A stretch of DNA of 56,978 nucleotides, taken from Zeimonas sp039807785 (GTDB taxonomy: Bacteria; Pseudomonadota; Gammaproteobacteria; Burkholderiales; Burkholderiaceae_E). The notes below the pieces were generated by a model. It saw nothing but the letters and a program-made list of their open reading frames with translations. It was not told where the DNA came from and ran no database searches. Below, piece by piece: positions 27,196 through 34,928 of the stretch. The translations under genes and the position numbers were made by a program. Within the stretch, counting starts at the first letter, position 1, and each line of letters starts with the position of its first letter. Where the stretch lies: assembly GCA_039807785.1 (NCBI GenBank), contig JBDHRX010000004.1:1-56978 (forward strand), read 5' to 3'.

Positions 27196-28797
27196 TCAGC
27201 AGCCCACGGCCTGTCCGTCGCGCCGGTGGTCCGATCCGGCCGCATAGACCGCATCGGCGCTTCCGGTCGTTGCGGCATCGAGCCGCAGCGCCAGCTGCGC
27301 GCTGCCGAAATCGAGGCTGTCGGGCGCGGCGACGCGCGGCTGGTGACCCATCGCCGCGAGGGCCTGCACGACCTCGGGCGCGAGGCTCGACTCGACCAGC
27401 AGGTCGCCGGCCTCGTCGATGCGCCAGCGCGGGGCGTCGGAGCATGCCTGGGGATGCAGCCCTTCCGCGAGATGGCGAACCGCCATCTGCACGTGGCCCT
27501 GCGCCTGCATGTTGCCCCCCATGACGCCGAAGGCCATGACCGGCGCGCCGGCACGCGTGATGAAGGCCGGGATGATGCTGTGGAGCGGTTTCTTGCCGCC
27601 CCCGACCTGGTTCGGATGACCCGGCGTCGTCACGAAACCCATGCCGCGATTGTGCAGGGCGATGCCCGTGCCGGGCACGACCACGCCCGAGCCGAAGCCC
27701 TTGTAGTTCGACTGGATGAAGGAAACCATGCGTCCCCGGGCATCGCCGGTGCACAGGTACACGGTGCCGCCGCCGGCGGGCAGGCCCGCGGGATAGCGGC
27801 CCGCGGCGCGAAGCTCGATGCCTTGCGCGCGCCGGTCCAGGTAGGCCGGATCGAGCAGCATCGCGGGGTCGGTCCGCATGTGCCCGGGGTCGCCGACGTG
27901 CGCGTACAGGTCGGAGAACGCCATGCGCATCGCCTCGATCTCCAGGTGCATGCGTTCCGCGGAGCCGGGCCGGGTCTCGCGATGAGGCAGGCGCGCGAGC
28001 AGGCCCAGCGCGATCAGCGCCGCGATGCCCTGGCCGTTGGGCGGGATCTCGTGGATCCGGTACCCGAGGTAATCGACCGCGATCGGCGTCACCCATTCGC
28101 AGCGGTGGGCCGCGAGGTCGTCGGCGCCGAGCGCCGCGCCGTGCGTCGCCGAGAACCCGGCGATGGCCTGGGCGAGCCGGCCCCGGTAGAAGCTCTCGCC
28201 CCGGGTTCGCGCGATGTCCGCCAGCGTGTCGGCCTGCTCGGGCATGCGCCACAGTTCGCCGACGCGCGGGGCCCGGCCCTGCAACAGGAACGCGCCGAAG
28301 CCGGGCTGGTCGCCCAGCGCCGGGACCGCCTGCGCCCACTGCCGGGCAATCACCGGGCTGACCGGGAATCCGTCGCGCGCATGGCGTATCGCATCGACGA
28401 ACAGGTCTTCGAACGGCAATGCGCCGAAGCGCTCGGACAGGGCGATCCATGCCGACACGCCGCCCGGGACGGTGACGCTGTCCCAGCCGGTCGTGGGCAT
28501 CGCGGGCCGGCCGGCGAACCGGTCCGGATGCCAAGCCGCCGGTGCGCGTCCCGAGGCGTTCAGCCCGTGCAACGCGTGGCCGTCCCAGACCAGCGCGAAC
28601 GCATCGCCGCCGATGCCGTTCATGGTCGGTTCGACGACCGTCAGCGTGATCGCCGCCGCCAGCGCTGCGTCGATGGCGTTGCCGCCGCGGGCGTACGCGG
28701 CCGCGCCGGCCTGCGCCGCCAGCGGTTGCGAGGTCGCGACGACGTTGCGGGCCAGCACCGGCTGGCGCCCGGAAACGGAAAGTGAGGTCCAGTTCAT
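27196..28797 (-). CDS. ggt: Gamma-glutamyltransferase family protein (second copy)
   Basis: A 533-residue paralogue of the enzyme at 10564-12195. It has the same opening ARNVVATSQPLAAQAGAAAY, GGNAIDAALAAAITLTVVEP, and the catalytic Thr345 in AGGGTVYLCTGDA. The downstream NYKGFGSGVVVPGTGIALHN and FGVMGGNMQAQGHVQ are nearly shared with the first copy. No signal peptide, so cytosolic. The Ntn-hydrolase precursor should split before Thr345. It is divergent from a Bug receptor, so both copies sit beside Bug-type transport genes. Substrate is not known; the repeated pairing suggests hydrolysis of an imported acylated or glutamylated compound. Confidence 0.93.
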   Translation of the reverse strand: MNWTSLSVSGRQPVLARNVVATSQPLAAQAGAAAYARGGNAIDAALAAAITLTVVEPTMNGIGGDAFALVWDGHALHGLNASGRAPAAWHPDRFAGRPAMPTTGWDSVTVPGGVSAWIALSERFGALPFEDLFVDAIRHARDGFPVSPVIARQWAQAVPALGDQPGFGAFLLQGRAPRVGELWRMPEQADTLADIARTRGESFYRGRLAQAIAGFSATHGAALGADDLAAHRCEWVTPIAVDYLGYRIHEIPPNGQGIAALIALGLLARLPHRETRPGSAERMHLEIEAMRMAFSDLYAHVGDPGHMRTDPAMLLDPAYLDRRAQGIELRAAGRYPAGLPAGGGTVYLCTGDARGRMVSFIQSNYKGFGSGVVVPGTGIALHNRGMGFVTTPGHPNQVGGGKKPLHSIIPAFITRAGAPVMAFGVMGGNMQAQGHVQMAVRHLAEGLHPQACSDAPRWRIDEAGDLLVESSLAPEVVQALAAMGHQPRVAAPDSLDFGSAQLALRLDAATTGSADAVYAAGSDHRRDGQAVGC

Positions 28798-28838
28798 GGA
28801 ATGGCACGTTGATCGACGGCGGGACTCAAGATAGATTC

Positions 28839-28854
28839 AGGGTGGCAACACCCT
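28839..28854. promoter_or_regulatory. Inverted repeat in the divergent GGT/Bug spacer
   Basis: AGGGTG (28839-28844), GCAA, CACCCT (28849-28854): a perfect 6-base inverted repeat, 42 bases upstream of the gamma-glutamyltransferase start and about 100 upstream of the Bug gene. It may be a shared operator or a leader hairpin. Confidence 0.35.
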
Positions 28855-28956
28855 CATGTGCCGGCCCCGTCATCCGCGATCGTTCGATTGTAGACGAGCC
28901 GGCCGAACCGTCGTGATACGAGCGCGCCATCCGTGACCGGCGCGGAAGGAGTCGAG

Positions 28957-29928
28957 ATGATTCGCCGTTTGCACCTGCTCGCACTGGGACTGGTCGCCGC
29001 CCTGCTGGTTCCGGCCGCGTGGGCACAGACCTATCCGACCAAGCCGGTACGCATGGTCGTCGGCTTTCCCCCGGGCGGTCCCAACGACATCGTCGCGCGC
29101 GCCGTCGCCGAGAGCCTGGGGAGCGTGCTGGGCCAGCCGGTCGTGGTGGAGAATCGCCCCGGCGCCGGCGGCAACATCGGCACCGAGGTCACCGCCAAGG
29201 CCGAGCCCGACGGCTACACGCTGTTGATGGGCTCCACCGGTCCGCAGGCGATGAATCCCGCGGTCTATGCCCGCCTGCCGTTCGATGTGCTGCGCGACCT
29301 GGCGCCGGTTTCCATGGTGGCGATGGTTCCCAGCGCGCTGGTGGTGAACCCGCAATTGCCGGCGCGCAGCGTGACGGAGCTGATCGCCTACGGCAAGCAG
29401 CGCCCCAACGCATTGCAGTACGGCTCCGGCGGCTACGGCACGACCCTGCACCTGTCCGGAGAGCTCTTCAAGTCGCTCGCCGGGATCGACATGCTGCACG
29501 TTCCGTACAAGGGCACCGCCCCGGCCGTCGCCGACCTGGCCGGCGGACAGATCCAGCTGATGTTCGCCGCCGTTCCGTCCGTCATGCCGATGGTCAAGGC
29601 GGGCAAGCTGCGGGTCCTCGCGGTGACGACGCGCCAGCGCTCGCAAGCGCTGCCCGACGTGCCGACCATCGCCGAATCCGGGCTGCCGGACTACGAGATG
29701 GCGCCCTGGTTCGGCGTGTTCACCACGGCAGGCACGCCCCAGCCGGTGGTGCAGCGGCTGAGCGAGGCCATCCATCAGGTGGTGGCCATGCCCGCGGTGC
29801 GCGAGGCGCTCCAGAAACAGGGCGCCGAACCCCTCACCAATACCCCGCAGGAATTCGCCGTGCTGTTGCGTGCGGAGATCGACAAGTGGTCTCGCATCGT
29901 CAAGGCGGCGAAGATCACGATCGACTGA
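28957..29928 (+). CDS. Bug/TctC-family periplasmic receptor (orphan)
   Basis: A 323-residue solute-binding protein. A signal peptide covers about residues 1-23 (LLALGLVAALLVPAAWA, cut before QTYPTK). The Bug core has VGFPPGGPNDIVARAVAESL, VVVENRPGAGGNIGTEVTAK, HVPYKGTAPAVADLAGGQ and WFGVFTTAGTPQPVVQRL. A strong ggaagga ribosome site lies at 28944-28950. It has no TctA/TctB partner nearby and may share the transporter at 12.9-14.9 kb or another one. It is divergent from the second gamma-glutamyltransferase and followed after 26 bases by a metallo-hydrolase gene. Confidence 0.95.
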   Translation: MIRRLHLLALGLVAALLVPAAWAQTYPTKPVRMVVGFPPGGPNDIVARAVAESLGSVLGQPVVVENRPGAGGNIGTEVTAKAEPDGYTLLMGSTGPQAMNPAVYARLPFDVLRDLAPVSMVAMVPSALVVNPQLPARSVTELIAYGKQRPNALQYGSGGYGTTLHLSGELFKSLAGIDMLHVPYKGTAPAVADLAGGQIQLMFAAVPSVMPMVKAGKLRVLAVTTRQRSQALPDVPTIAESGLPDYEMAPWFGVFTTAGTPQPVVQRLSEAIHQVVAMPAVREALQKQGAEPLTNTPQEFAVLLRAEIDKWSRIVKAAKITID

Positions 29929-29954
29929 AGCCGCTCCGGCACGAGAGGGACGAG

Positions 29955-30902
29955 ATGAGCACCAGCGCCGCCGAACCGGCCGCAGCCCTGCAGTTCACCC
30001 ACCTGGGGGCCGCCGGCTGGAAGATCACCGACGGCAAGACCACGCTGCTCCTGGATCCGTATTTCTCACGGCTCCGGACGGTGCATGTCTTCGCGAAGTC
30101 GTTCCCGCCCCCGACCGACGATCCGCGGCCGGTCTACGGGATGGACGACGTCCTGCCGTCCGACACGGCCACCATCGACCGGCACGTCGACGCCGCCGAT
30201 TTCATCCTGGTCTCGCACACCCATTTCAACCATTGCATGGACATGCCGTACATCGCGACGAGGACGGGCGCGATCGTGGTCGGCAGCGAGAGCACGACCA
30301 ACGTCGCCCGCGCGAGCGGCGTGCCGGAGCGCCAGCTGGTCCCGGTGAAGGGCGGCGAGGACTACGAGTTCGGCGCGCTGTCGGTCAAGGCGCTCCCGAG
30401 CCTGCATTCGTCGCTGAACATTCCCAGCCCGTACTCGACGCTGGACAACTGCCGCTACTTCAGTTCCGCCACCGTGCCCCGCGACGTGAAGGCCCCCCTG
30501 CGCCTGCGCGACTACAACGAGGGCGGCACCTTCGGCTACCTGGTCCGCTTCCGCGGGCACCGGATCCTGGCGCTGTGCTCGATGAACTACATCGAGCTCG
30601 AGATGGCGGCCCTGCGCCCGAGCGTCGCGTTGATCCCGTCGGCCCATTGGCGCACGCAGGTCTACGACTACACCGGACGCCTGATGCGCGCGCTCGGGCT
30701 GCCCGGGGTCGTCCTGGCGACGCACTGGGATGCCCAGTCGGTCCCCTACGGCGCGCCGCAGGACGAGCAGCTCCGGCAGGCGGAAGCCTTCGTGCAGGAA
30801 GTGAAAACCGCGGCGCCGGGAAGCCGCGTCTTCGTTCCGCGTCACTTCGAGACGATCCGGATCGAACCGGCCCCTGAATCGGCCCCTGAATCGGCCCCTT
30901 AG
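29955..30902 (+). CDS. MBL-fold hydrolase, UlaG-like, with altered metal motif
   Basis: A 315-residue cytosolic protein of the metallo-beta-lactamase fold. It opens FTHLGAAGWKITDGKTTLLL with the conserved DPYF, as in UlaG-like lactonases and NAPE-PLD relatives. The metal motif reads SHTHFNHCMD, so the usual Asp of HxHxDH is Asn; the codon is aac at this site. Later landmarks are SLHSSLN, ALIPSAHW and ATHWDA. Loss of that Asp would be expected to weaken the second metal site. The protein ends in a 12-base repeat coding for PESAPESAP. It follows the Bug receptor by 26 bases. Its TAG overlaps the valS stop on the other strand. Confidence 0.85.
   Translation: MSTSAAEPAAALQFTHLGAAGWKITDGKTTLLLDPYFSRLRTVHVFAKSFPPPTDDPRPVYGMDDVLPSDTATIDRHVDAADFILVSHTHFNHCMDMPYIATRTGAIVVGSESTTNVARASGVPERQLVPVKGGEDYEFGALSVKALPSLHSSLNIPSPYSTLDNCRYFSSATVPRDVKAPLRLRDYNEGGTFGYLVRFRGHRILALCSMNYIELEMAALRPSVALIPSAHWRTQVYDYTGRLMRALGLPGVVLATHWDAQSVPYGAPQDEQLRQAEAFVQEVKTAAPGSRVFVPRHFETIRIEPAPESAPESAP
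30868..30899 (+). repeat. 12-base tandem repeat at the metallo-hydrolase 3' end
   Basis: The unit CGGCCCCTGAAT occurs at 30868-30879 and 30880-30891, with a partial third copy to 30899 running into the stop. It codes for an Ala-Pro-Glu-Ser tail and lies where this gene and valS overlap. Confidence 0.8.
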
Positions 30903-33900
30903 CCGAGCCGCGCCCGCTGCTCGCGCAGCCTCTCGAGCGTCGCGGCGAAGGCGGCGACGCGGCCGCGCTCCTGCTCGACCACGGCGGCCGGCGCGCGCTC
31001 GACGAAGCTGGCGTTGCCCAGCTTCGCCTCGGCCTTGCGGATCTCGCCCTCGACGCGCGCGATCTCCTTGTCGATGCGCTGGCGTTCGGCGCCGACGTCG
31101 ATCTCGATCTTCAGCATCAGGCGCGTGTCGCCGACGATCTGCACCGGCGCCACCGAGCCGGCGGGCAGCTCGGCCACGATCTCGACGGCATCGAGGCGGG
31201 CCAGCGCGCGCAGGTACGGGGCGTGGTCGGCGAGCCGCGCGGCGTCGCCGGCCGCGACCAGCGGCAGCCGCTGCGCCGGCGAGATGCCCATCTCGCCGCG
31301 CAGCGCGCGGCAGGCGTCGACCATCGCCTTCAGCTCCGCGGCCCAGCGCTCGGCGGCTTCGTCGATGCGGTCGGGCTCGGAGCGCGGGTAGCGCTGCGTC
31401 ATGATCGAGTGGCGTCGCTGCGCGAGCGCCTCGTCCAGCGCCGCGCCCGAGAGCGTCTGCGCGCCGCGCTCGCCGTAGCGCAGCGTGAGCGGCGCGACCT
31501 TCTGCCACAGCTCCTCGGTGATGAACGGGATGATCGGATGCGCCAGGCGCAGGACCGCCTCGAGCACGCGCAGCAGCGTGCGTCGCGTGGCGCGCGCCCG
31601 CGCCGCGGCGGCCGGATCGGCGGCGGCCTCCTGCATCCGCACCTTGGCCAGCTCGAGGTACCAGTCGCAGTACTCGTTCCAGACGAACTCGTAGATCGCG
31701 CGCGCGGCGAGGTCGAAGCGATAGTCGTCGAAGTGCCGCTCCACCTCGGCCTCGGTCCGCTGCATCAGCGAGACGATCCAGCGATCGGGCGCCCCGAAGT
31801 CGAGAGACCCGCCCGGCCCGCACTCGTCGGCCCGGTGCGGGCCGAAGCCGCAGTCGTGCCCCTCGCAGTTCATCAGCACGAAGCGCGTGGCGTTCCACAG
31901 CTTGTTGCAGAAGTTGCGGTATCCCTCGCAGCGGTTCAGGTCGAAATTGATGTTGCGCCCGGGGCCCGCCAGGGACGCGAAGGTGAAGCGCAGCGCGTCG
32001 GCGCCGAACGCCGGGATGCCGTCCGGATACTCCTTGCGGGTGCGCTTCTCGATCGACGACGCCTGTTTCGGGTTCATCAGCCCGTAGGTGCGCTTGGCCA
32101 CCAGCGCGTCGAGCGCGATGCCGTCGATCAGGTCGATCGGGTCGAGCGTGTTTCCCTTGCTCTTGGACATCTTCTGGCCTTCGGCGTCGCGCACCAGCGC
32201 GTGCACGTAGACGTGCCGGAACGGCACCTGGCCGGTGAACGCGAGGGTCATCATGACCATGCGCGCGACCCAGAAGAAGATGATGTCGAAGCCGGTGACC
32301 AGCACCGACGAGGGCAGGAACTGCGCGAGCCGCGGCAGCAGGTTCGGCTGCCCGTCGCGGAACGGCTGCCGCGGGTCGACCAGGCTGGAGAACGGCACCA
32401 GCGCCGACGAGAACCAGGTGTCGAGGACGTCGGCGTCGCGTACCAGCGGGCCGGGCCAGCCGGCGGCGGCGGCCTGCGCGCGCGCGTCGGCGTCGTCGCG
32501 GGCGACGAACACCGTGCCGTCGTGGATCGGCTGCCCGTCGGCGCCGGCCTTGTACCAGGCCGGGATCTGGTGACCCCACCAGAGCTGGCGCGAGATGCAC
32601 CAGTCCTGGATGTGGGTGAGCCAGTGGTTGTAGGTCGCGGTCCAGCTCTCGGGGATGAAGCGGATCGAGCCGTCGGCGACGACCTCGAGGGAGCGCTGCG
32701 CGATGCTTCGGCCCGCCAGCAGCGAGCCGGCCGGCGCCGGCTTGCTCATCGCGACGAACCACTGGTCGGTGAGCATCGGCTCGATGATCGCGTTGGTGCG
32801 GTCGCCCCGCGGGACCATCATCCGGTGGGCCTTGACCGAGTCGAGCAGGCCGAGCGCCTCGAGGTCGGCGACGATCGCGCGGCGCGCGTCGAAGCGGTCC
32901 TGTCCGCGGTACTTCGGCGGCGCGTTCTCGTTGATGCGGGCGTCGAGCGTCAGCACGCCGATCATCGGCAGCCCGTGGCGCTGGCCCACCGCGTAGTCGT
33001 TGAAATCGTGCGCCGGCGTCACCTTGACCGCGCCGGTGCCGAACTCGCGCTCGACGTAGGCGTCGGCGACGATCGGGATCTCGCGCCAGCCGAGCGCCTT
33101 GCCGCGCCGGGCAATCGCGCCGATCGGGAGGCCGGCGCCGTCGAAAGCCGGGTCGGCCGCCTCGCCCGAGAGCGGCAGCAGCACCGACTTGCCCACCAGT
33201 GACGCGTAGCGCTCGTCCTCGGGATGGACCATCACCGCGGTGTCGCCGAGCAGGGTCTCGGGGCGCGTGGTGGCCACGGTGATCGCGCCGCTGCCGTCGG
33301 CGAGCGGGTAGCGGATCTGCCAGAGCTGGCCTTCCTCCTCCTCGCTCACGACCTCGAGGTCGGAGACCGCGGTGAGCAGGGCCGGGTCCCAGTTCACCAG
33401 GCGCTTGCCGCGGTAGATCAGCCCCTGCTCGTGCAGCCGCACGAACACCTCCTTCACGACCTCGGACAGCTTCGGGTCCATCGTGAAGTACTCGAGCGAC
33501 CAGTCGGTCGAGGCGCCCATGCGGCGCATCTGGCCGGTGATCGTCGAGCCGGATTGCTGCTTCCATTCCCAGACCCGCTCGACGAAGCGCTCGCGGCCCA
33601 GGTCGTGCCGCGAGATGCCCTGGGCGTCGAGCTGGCGCTCGACCACGATCTGCGTCGCGATGCCCGCGTGATCGGTGCCCGGCAGCCACAGGGTGTTCGC
33701 GCCGCGCATCCGGTGGTAGCGGGTCAGCGCGTCCATCACCGTCTGGTTGAACGCATGGCCCATGTGGAGCGTGCCGGTAACGTTCGGCGGCGGGAGCTGG
33801 ATCGAGAACGGCTCGGCGCCGGGCGCAGCGCCGGCGCCGAAGTGGCCGCGTGACTCCCAGATCGGGTACCAGCGCGCCTCGATGCCGGCGGGCTCGAAGC

Positions 33901-33958
33901 TCTTCGCGAGCGCGTCGGAGGCGTCCGGCGAGCCGGCGGGGGAGTTCGCAGCGGTCAT
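30899..33958 (-). CDS. valS: Valyl-tRNA synthetase
   Basis: A 1019-residue class I synthetase. The HIGH motif is HMGH (residues 65-68, in PPNVTGTLHMGHAFNQ) and the KMSKS motif is intact (residues 596-600, followed by KGNTLDP). The CP1 editing domain (about 200-430) includes TTRPETLLGDTAVMVHPEDE. The C-terminal 65 residues form the typical coiled coil (RQRIDKEIARVEGEIRKAEA). Length is somewhat above E. coli ValRS (951). It is the last gene of pepA-holC-unknown-valS, the arrangement known from E. coli plus one extra gene. It ends with TAA overlapping the stop of the metallo-hydrolase. Confidence 0.98.
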   Translation of the reverse strand: MTAANSPAGSPDASDALAKSFEPAGIEARWYPIWESRGHFGAGAAPGAEPFSIQLPPPNVTGTLHMGHAFNQTVMDALTRYHRMRGANTLWLPGTDHAGIATQIVVERQLDAQGISRHDLGRERFVERVWEWKQQSGSTITGQMRRMGASTDWSLEYFTMDPKLSEVVKEVFVRLHEQGLIYRGKRLVNWDPALLTAVSDLEVVSEEEEGQLWQIRYPLADGSGAITVATTRPETLLGDTAVMVHPEDERYASLVGKSVLLPLSGEAADPAFDGAGLPIGAIARRGKALGWREIPIVADAYVEREFGTGAVKVTPAHDFNDYAVGQRHGLPMIGVLTLDARINENAPPKYRGQDRFDARRAIVADLEALGLLDSVKAHRMMVPRGDRTNAIIEPMLTDQWFVAMSKPAPAGSLLAGRSIAQRSLEVVADGSIRFIPESWTATYNHWLTHIQDWCISRQLWWGHQIPAWYKAGADGQPIHDGTVFVARDDADARAQAAAAGWPGPLVRDADVLDTWFSSALVPFSSLVDPRQPFRDGQPNLLPRLAQFLPSSVLVTGFDIIFFWVARMVMMTLAFTGQVPFRHVYVHALVRDAEGQKMSKSKGNTLDPIDLIDGIALDALVAKRTYGLMNPKQASSIEKRTRKEYPDGIPAFGADALRFTFASLAGPGRNINFDLNRCEGYRNFCNKLWNATRFVLMNCEGHDCGFGPHRADECGPGGSLDFGAPDRWIVSLMQRTEAEVERHFDDYRFDLAARAIYEFVWNEYCDWYLELAKVRMQEAAADPAAAARARATRRTLLRVLEAVLRLAHPIIPFITEELWQKVAPLTLRYGERGAQTLSGAALDEALAQRRHSIMTQRYPRSEPDRIDEAAERWAAELKAMVDACRALRGEMGISPAQRLPLVAAGDAARLADHAPYLRALARLDAVEIVAELPAGSVAPVQIVGDTRLMLKIEIDVGAERQRIDKEIARVEGEIRKAEAKLGNASFVERAPAAVVEQERGRVAAFAATLERLREQRARLG

Positions 33959-33986
33959 GTTCGCAAGTCTTCGAAGGGGCTGGGAA

Positions 33987-33992
33987 GTATAG
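33987..33992 (-). promoter_or_regulatory. Candidate internal promoter for valS
   Basis: The minus strand reads TATACT (5 of 6 to TATAAT) 28 bases before the valS ATG. No clear -35 is visible in the very GC-rich upstream DNA. It could give valS a second promoter within the pepA operon. Confidence 0.35.
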
Positions 33993-34031
33993 CGGTGCGC
34001 CCGGGCCTGCTGCTGCTGCCGCCGCCGCCGC

Positions 34032-34493
34032 TCAGCCGGCGTCCGGCGCGGCGCCGCCGCGCACGCGGACGACCTCGTCGTGGACCCGCGTGATTTCCTC
34101 CTCGACCGCGCGCGCGACCAGGTCGCGGATCGCGTGCTCGAGCACCGCGCCGAGGTCGGCCGCCAGCGATTCGGTGGCGCGCCCGATCACCGCCTGCAGG
34201 CTGGCGCGCAACTGGGGGTCGAGCAGCGCGTCGGGGCGCCCCAGCAGGCCCTCGAGCACGTTCTCGCGTACTCGCATCGCCAGCTGAGCCCAGTCGAGCT
34301 CGGACAGCGAGCGCGGCAGCTCGCTGCGGTCGTAGCGGGGAACCTCGAGCACCTCGGTGAGCATCGGGATCGCGTCGTCGTTCGGGTCCGCCGGCCCGGG
34401 TGTCCCGGCGGCGGCCGCACGCAGCTGTCCCGCCAGCCGTTCGAGATCGTCGTCCATGCTGGTCTCGCCGTCCCTCATCCGGCCGTCCTTCAT
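34032..34493 (-). CDS. Unknown helical protein between holC and valS
   Basis: Up to 153 residues; not recognised. The sequence is mostly helical and acidic, with VLEVPRYDRSELPRSLSELD in the first half and a long likely helix ending in AVEEEITRVHDEVVRVRGG. No signal peptide or membrane segment. The first ATG overlaps the holC stop by four bases. A second ATG twelve codons later (MDDDLERLAGQL) may be the true start, since the intervening residues look like spacer. Position inside pepA-holC-valS suggests a constitutively expressed housekeeping accessory protein. No function is proposed. Confidence 0.75.
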   Translation of the reverse strand: MKDGRMRDGETSMDDDLERLAGQLRAAAAGTPGPADPNDDAIPMLTEVLEVPRYDRSELPRSLSELDWAQLAMRVRENVLEGLLGRPDALLDPQLRASLQAVIGRATESLAADLGAVLEHAIRDLVARAVEEEITRVHDEVVRVRGGAAPDAG

Positions 34494-34924
34494 CCGGCCG
34501 CTCCGTCGGCCGCCAGGTCGTGGCGCTCGAGCGGGTAGCCGCGGTCGCGGTAGAAGCGCCAGCGCTCGCGCGCCGCGCCGCGATCGGCCGCGTCGGCGGC
34601 CACCACCTCGATCAGGCGGTCGAAGCGGCTGAACATCGGTGGCGTCGCGCTGCCGAGGTTGACCAGCACCTCGTGGAACGGCGTCTCGGCGGACTGGGCC
34701 GCGAGCAGCACCGGGGTGTCGGCCGCCAGCGGGTCAGCGGCGCCCACGTGCGGGATGAAGTCGTGCTGCGAGAAGGTCCAGAGCATGCGGTCGAACTCGG
34801 CCAGCCGGACCGCGTCGTCGCACCACACGAGCACCCTGCGGCGCGCCCGGTAGATCTTGCGCACCAGCCGGCACCCGTAGCGCAGCTTGTCGGGCGCGTT
34901 GAAGTGGAAGTCGACGCGGGTCAA
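34490..34924 (-). CDS. holC: DNA polymerase III chi subunit
   Basis: A 144-residue protein of normal HolC length. It opens MTRVDFHFNAPDKLRYGCRL and contains VLVWCDDAVRLAEFDRMLWT and FIPHVG, all typical. Chi links the clamp-loader complex to SSB at the replication fork. The start is a TTG at 34924, four bases after pepA, with aaggg upstream; no ATG gives the conserved N-terminus. Its stop overlaps the next gene (ATGA). The pepA-holC-valS order is the known one in proteobacteria. Confidence 0.95.
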   Translation of the reverse strand: MTRVDFHFNAPDKLRYGCRLVRKIYRARRRVLVWCDDAVRLAEFDRMLWTFSQHDFIPHVGAADPLAADTPVLLAAQSAETPFHEVLVNLGSATPPMFSRFDRLIEVVAADAADRGAARERWRFYRDRGYPLERHDLAADGAAG

Positions 34925-34928
34925 GGGC

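Noticed and set aside
34008..34031. CTG/CCG triplet run upstream of valS as a functional repeat
   Set aside because: Short, imperfect and in untranslated DNA; fits base composition.
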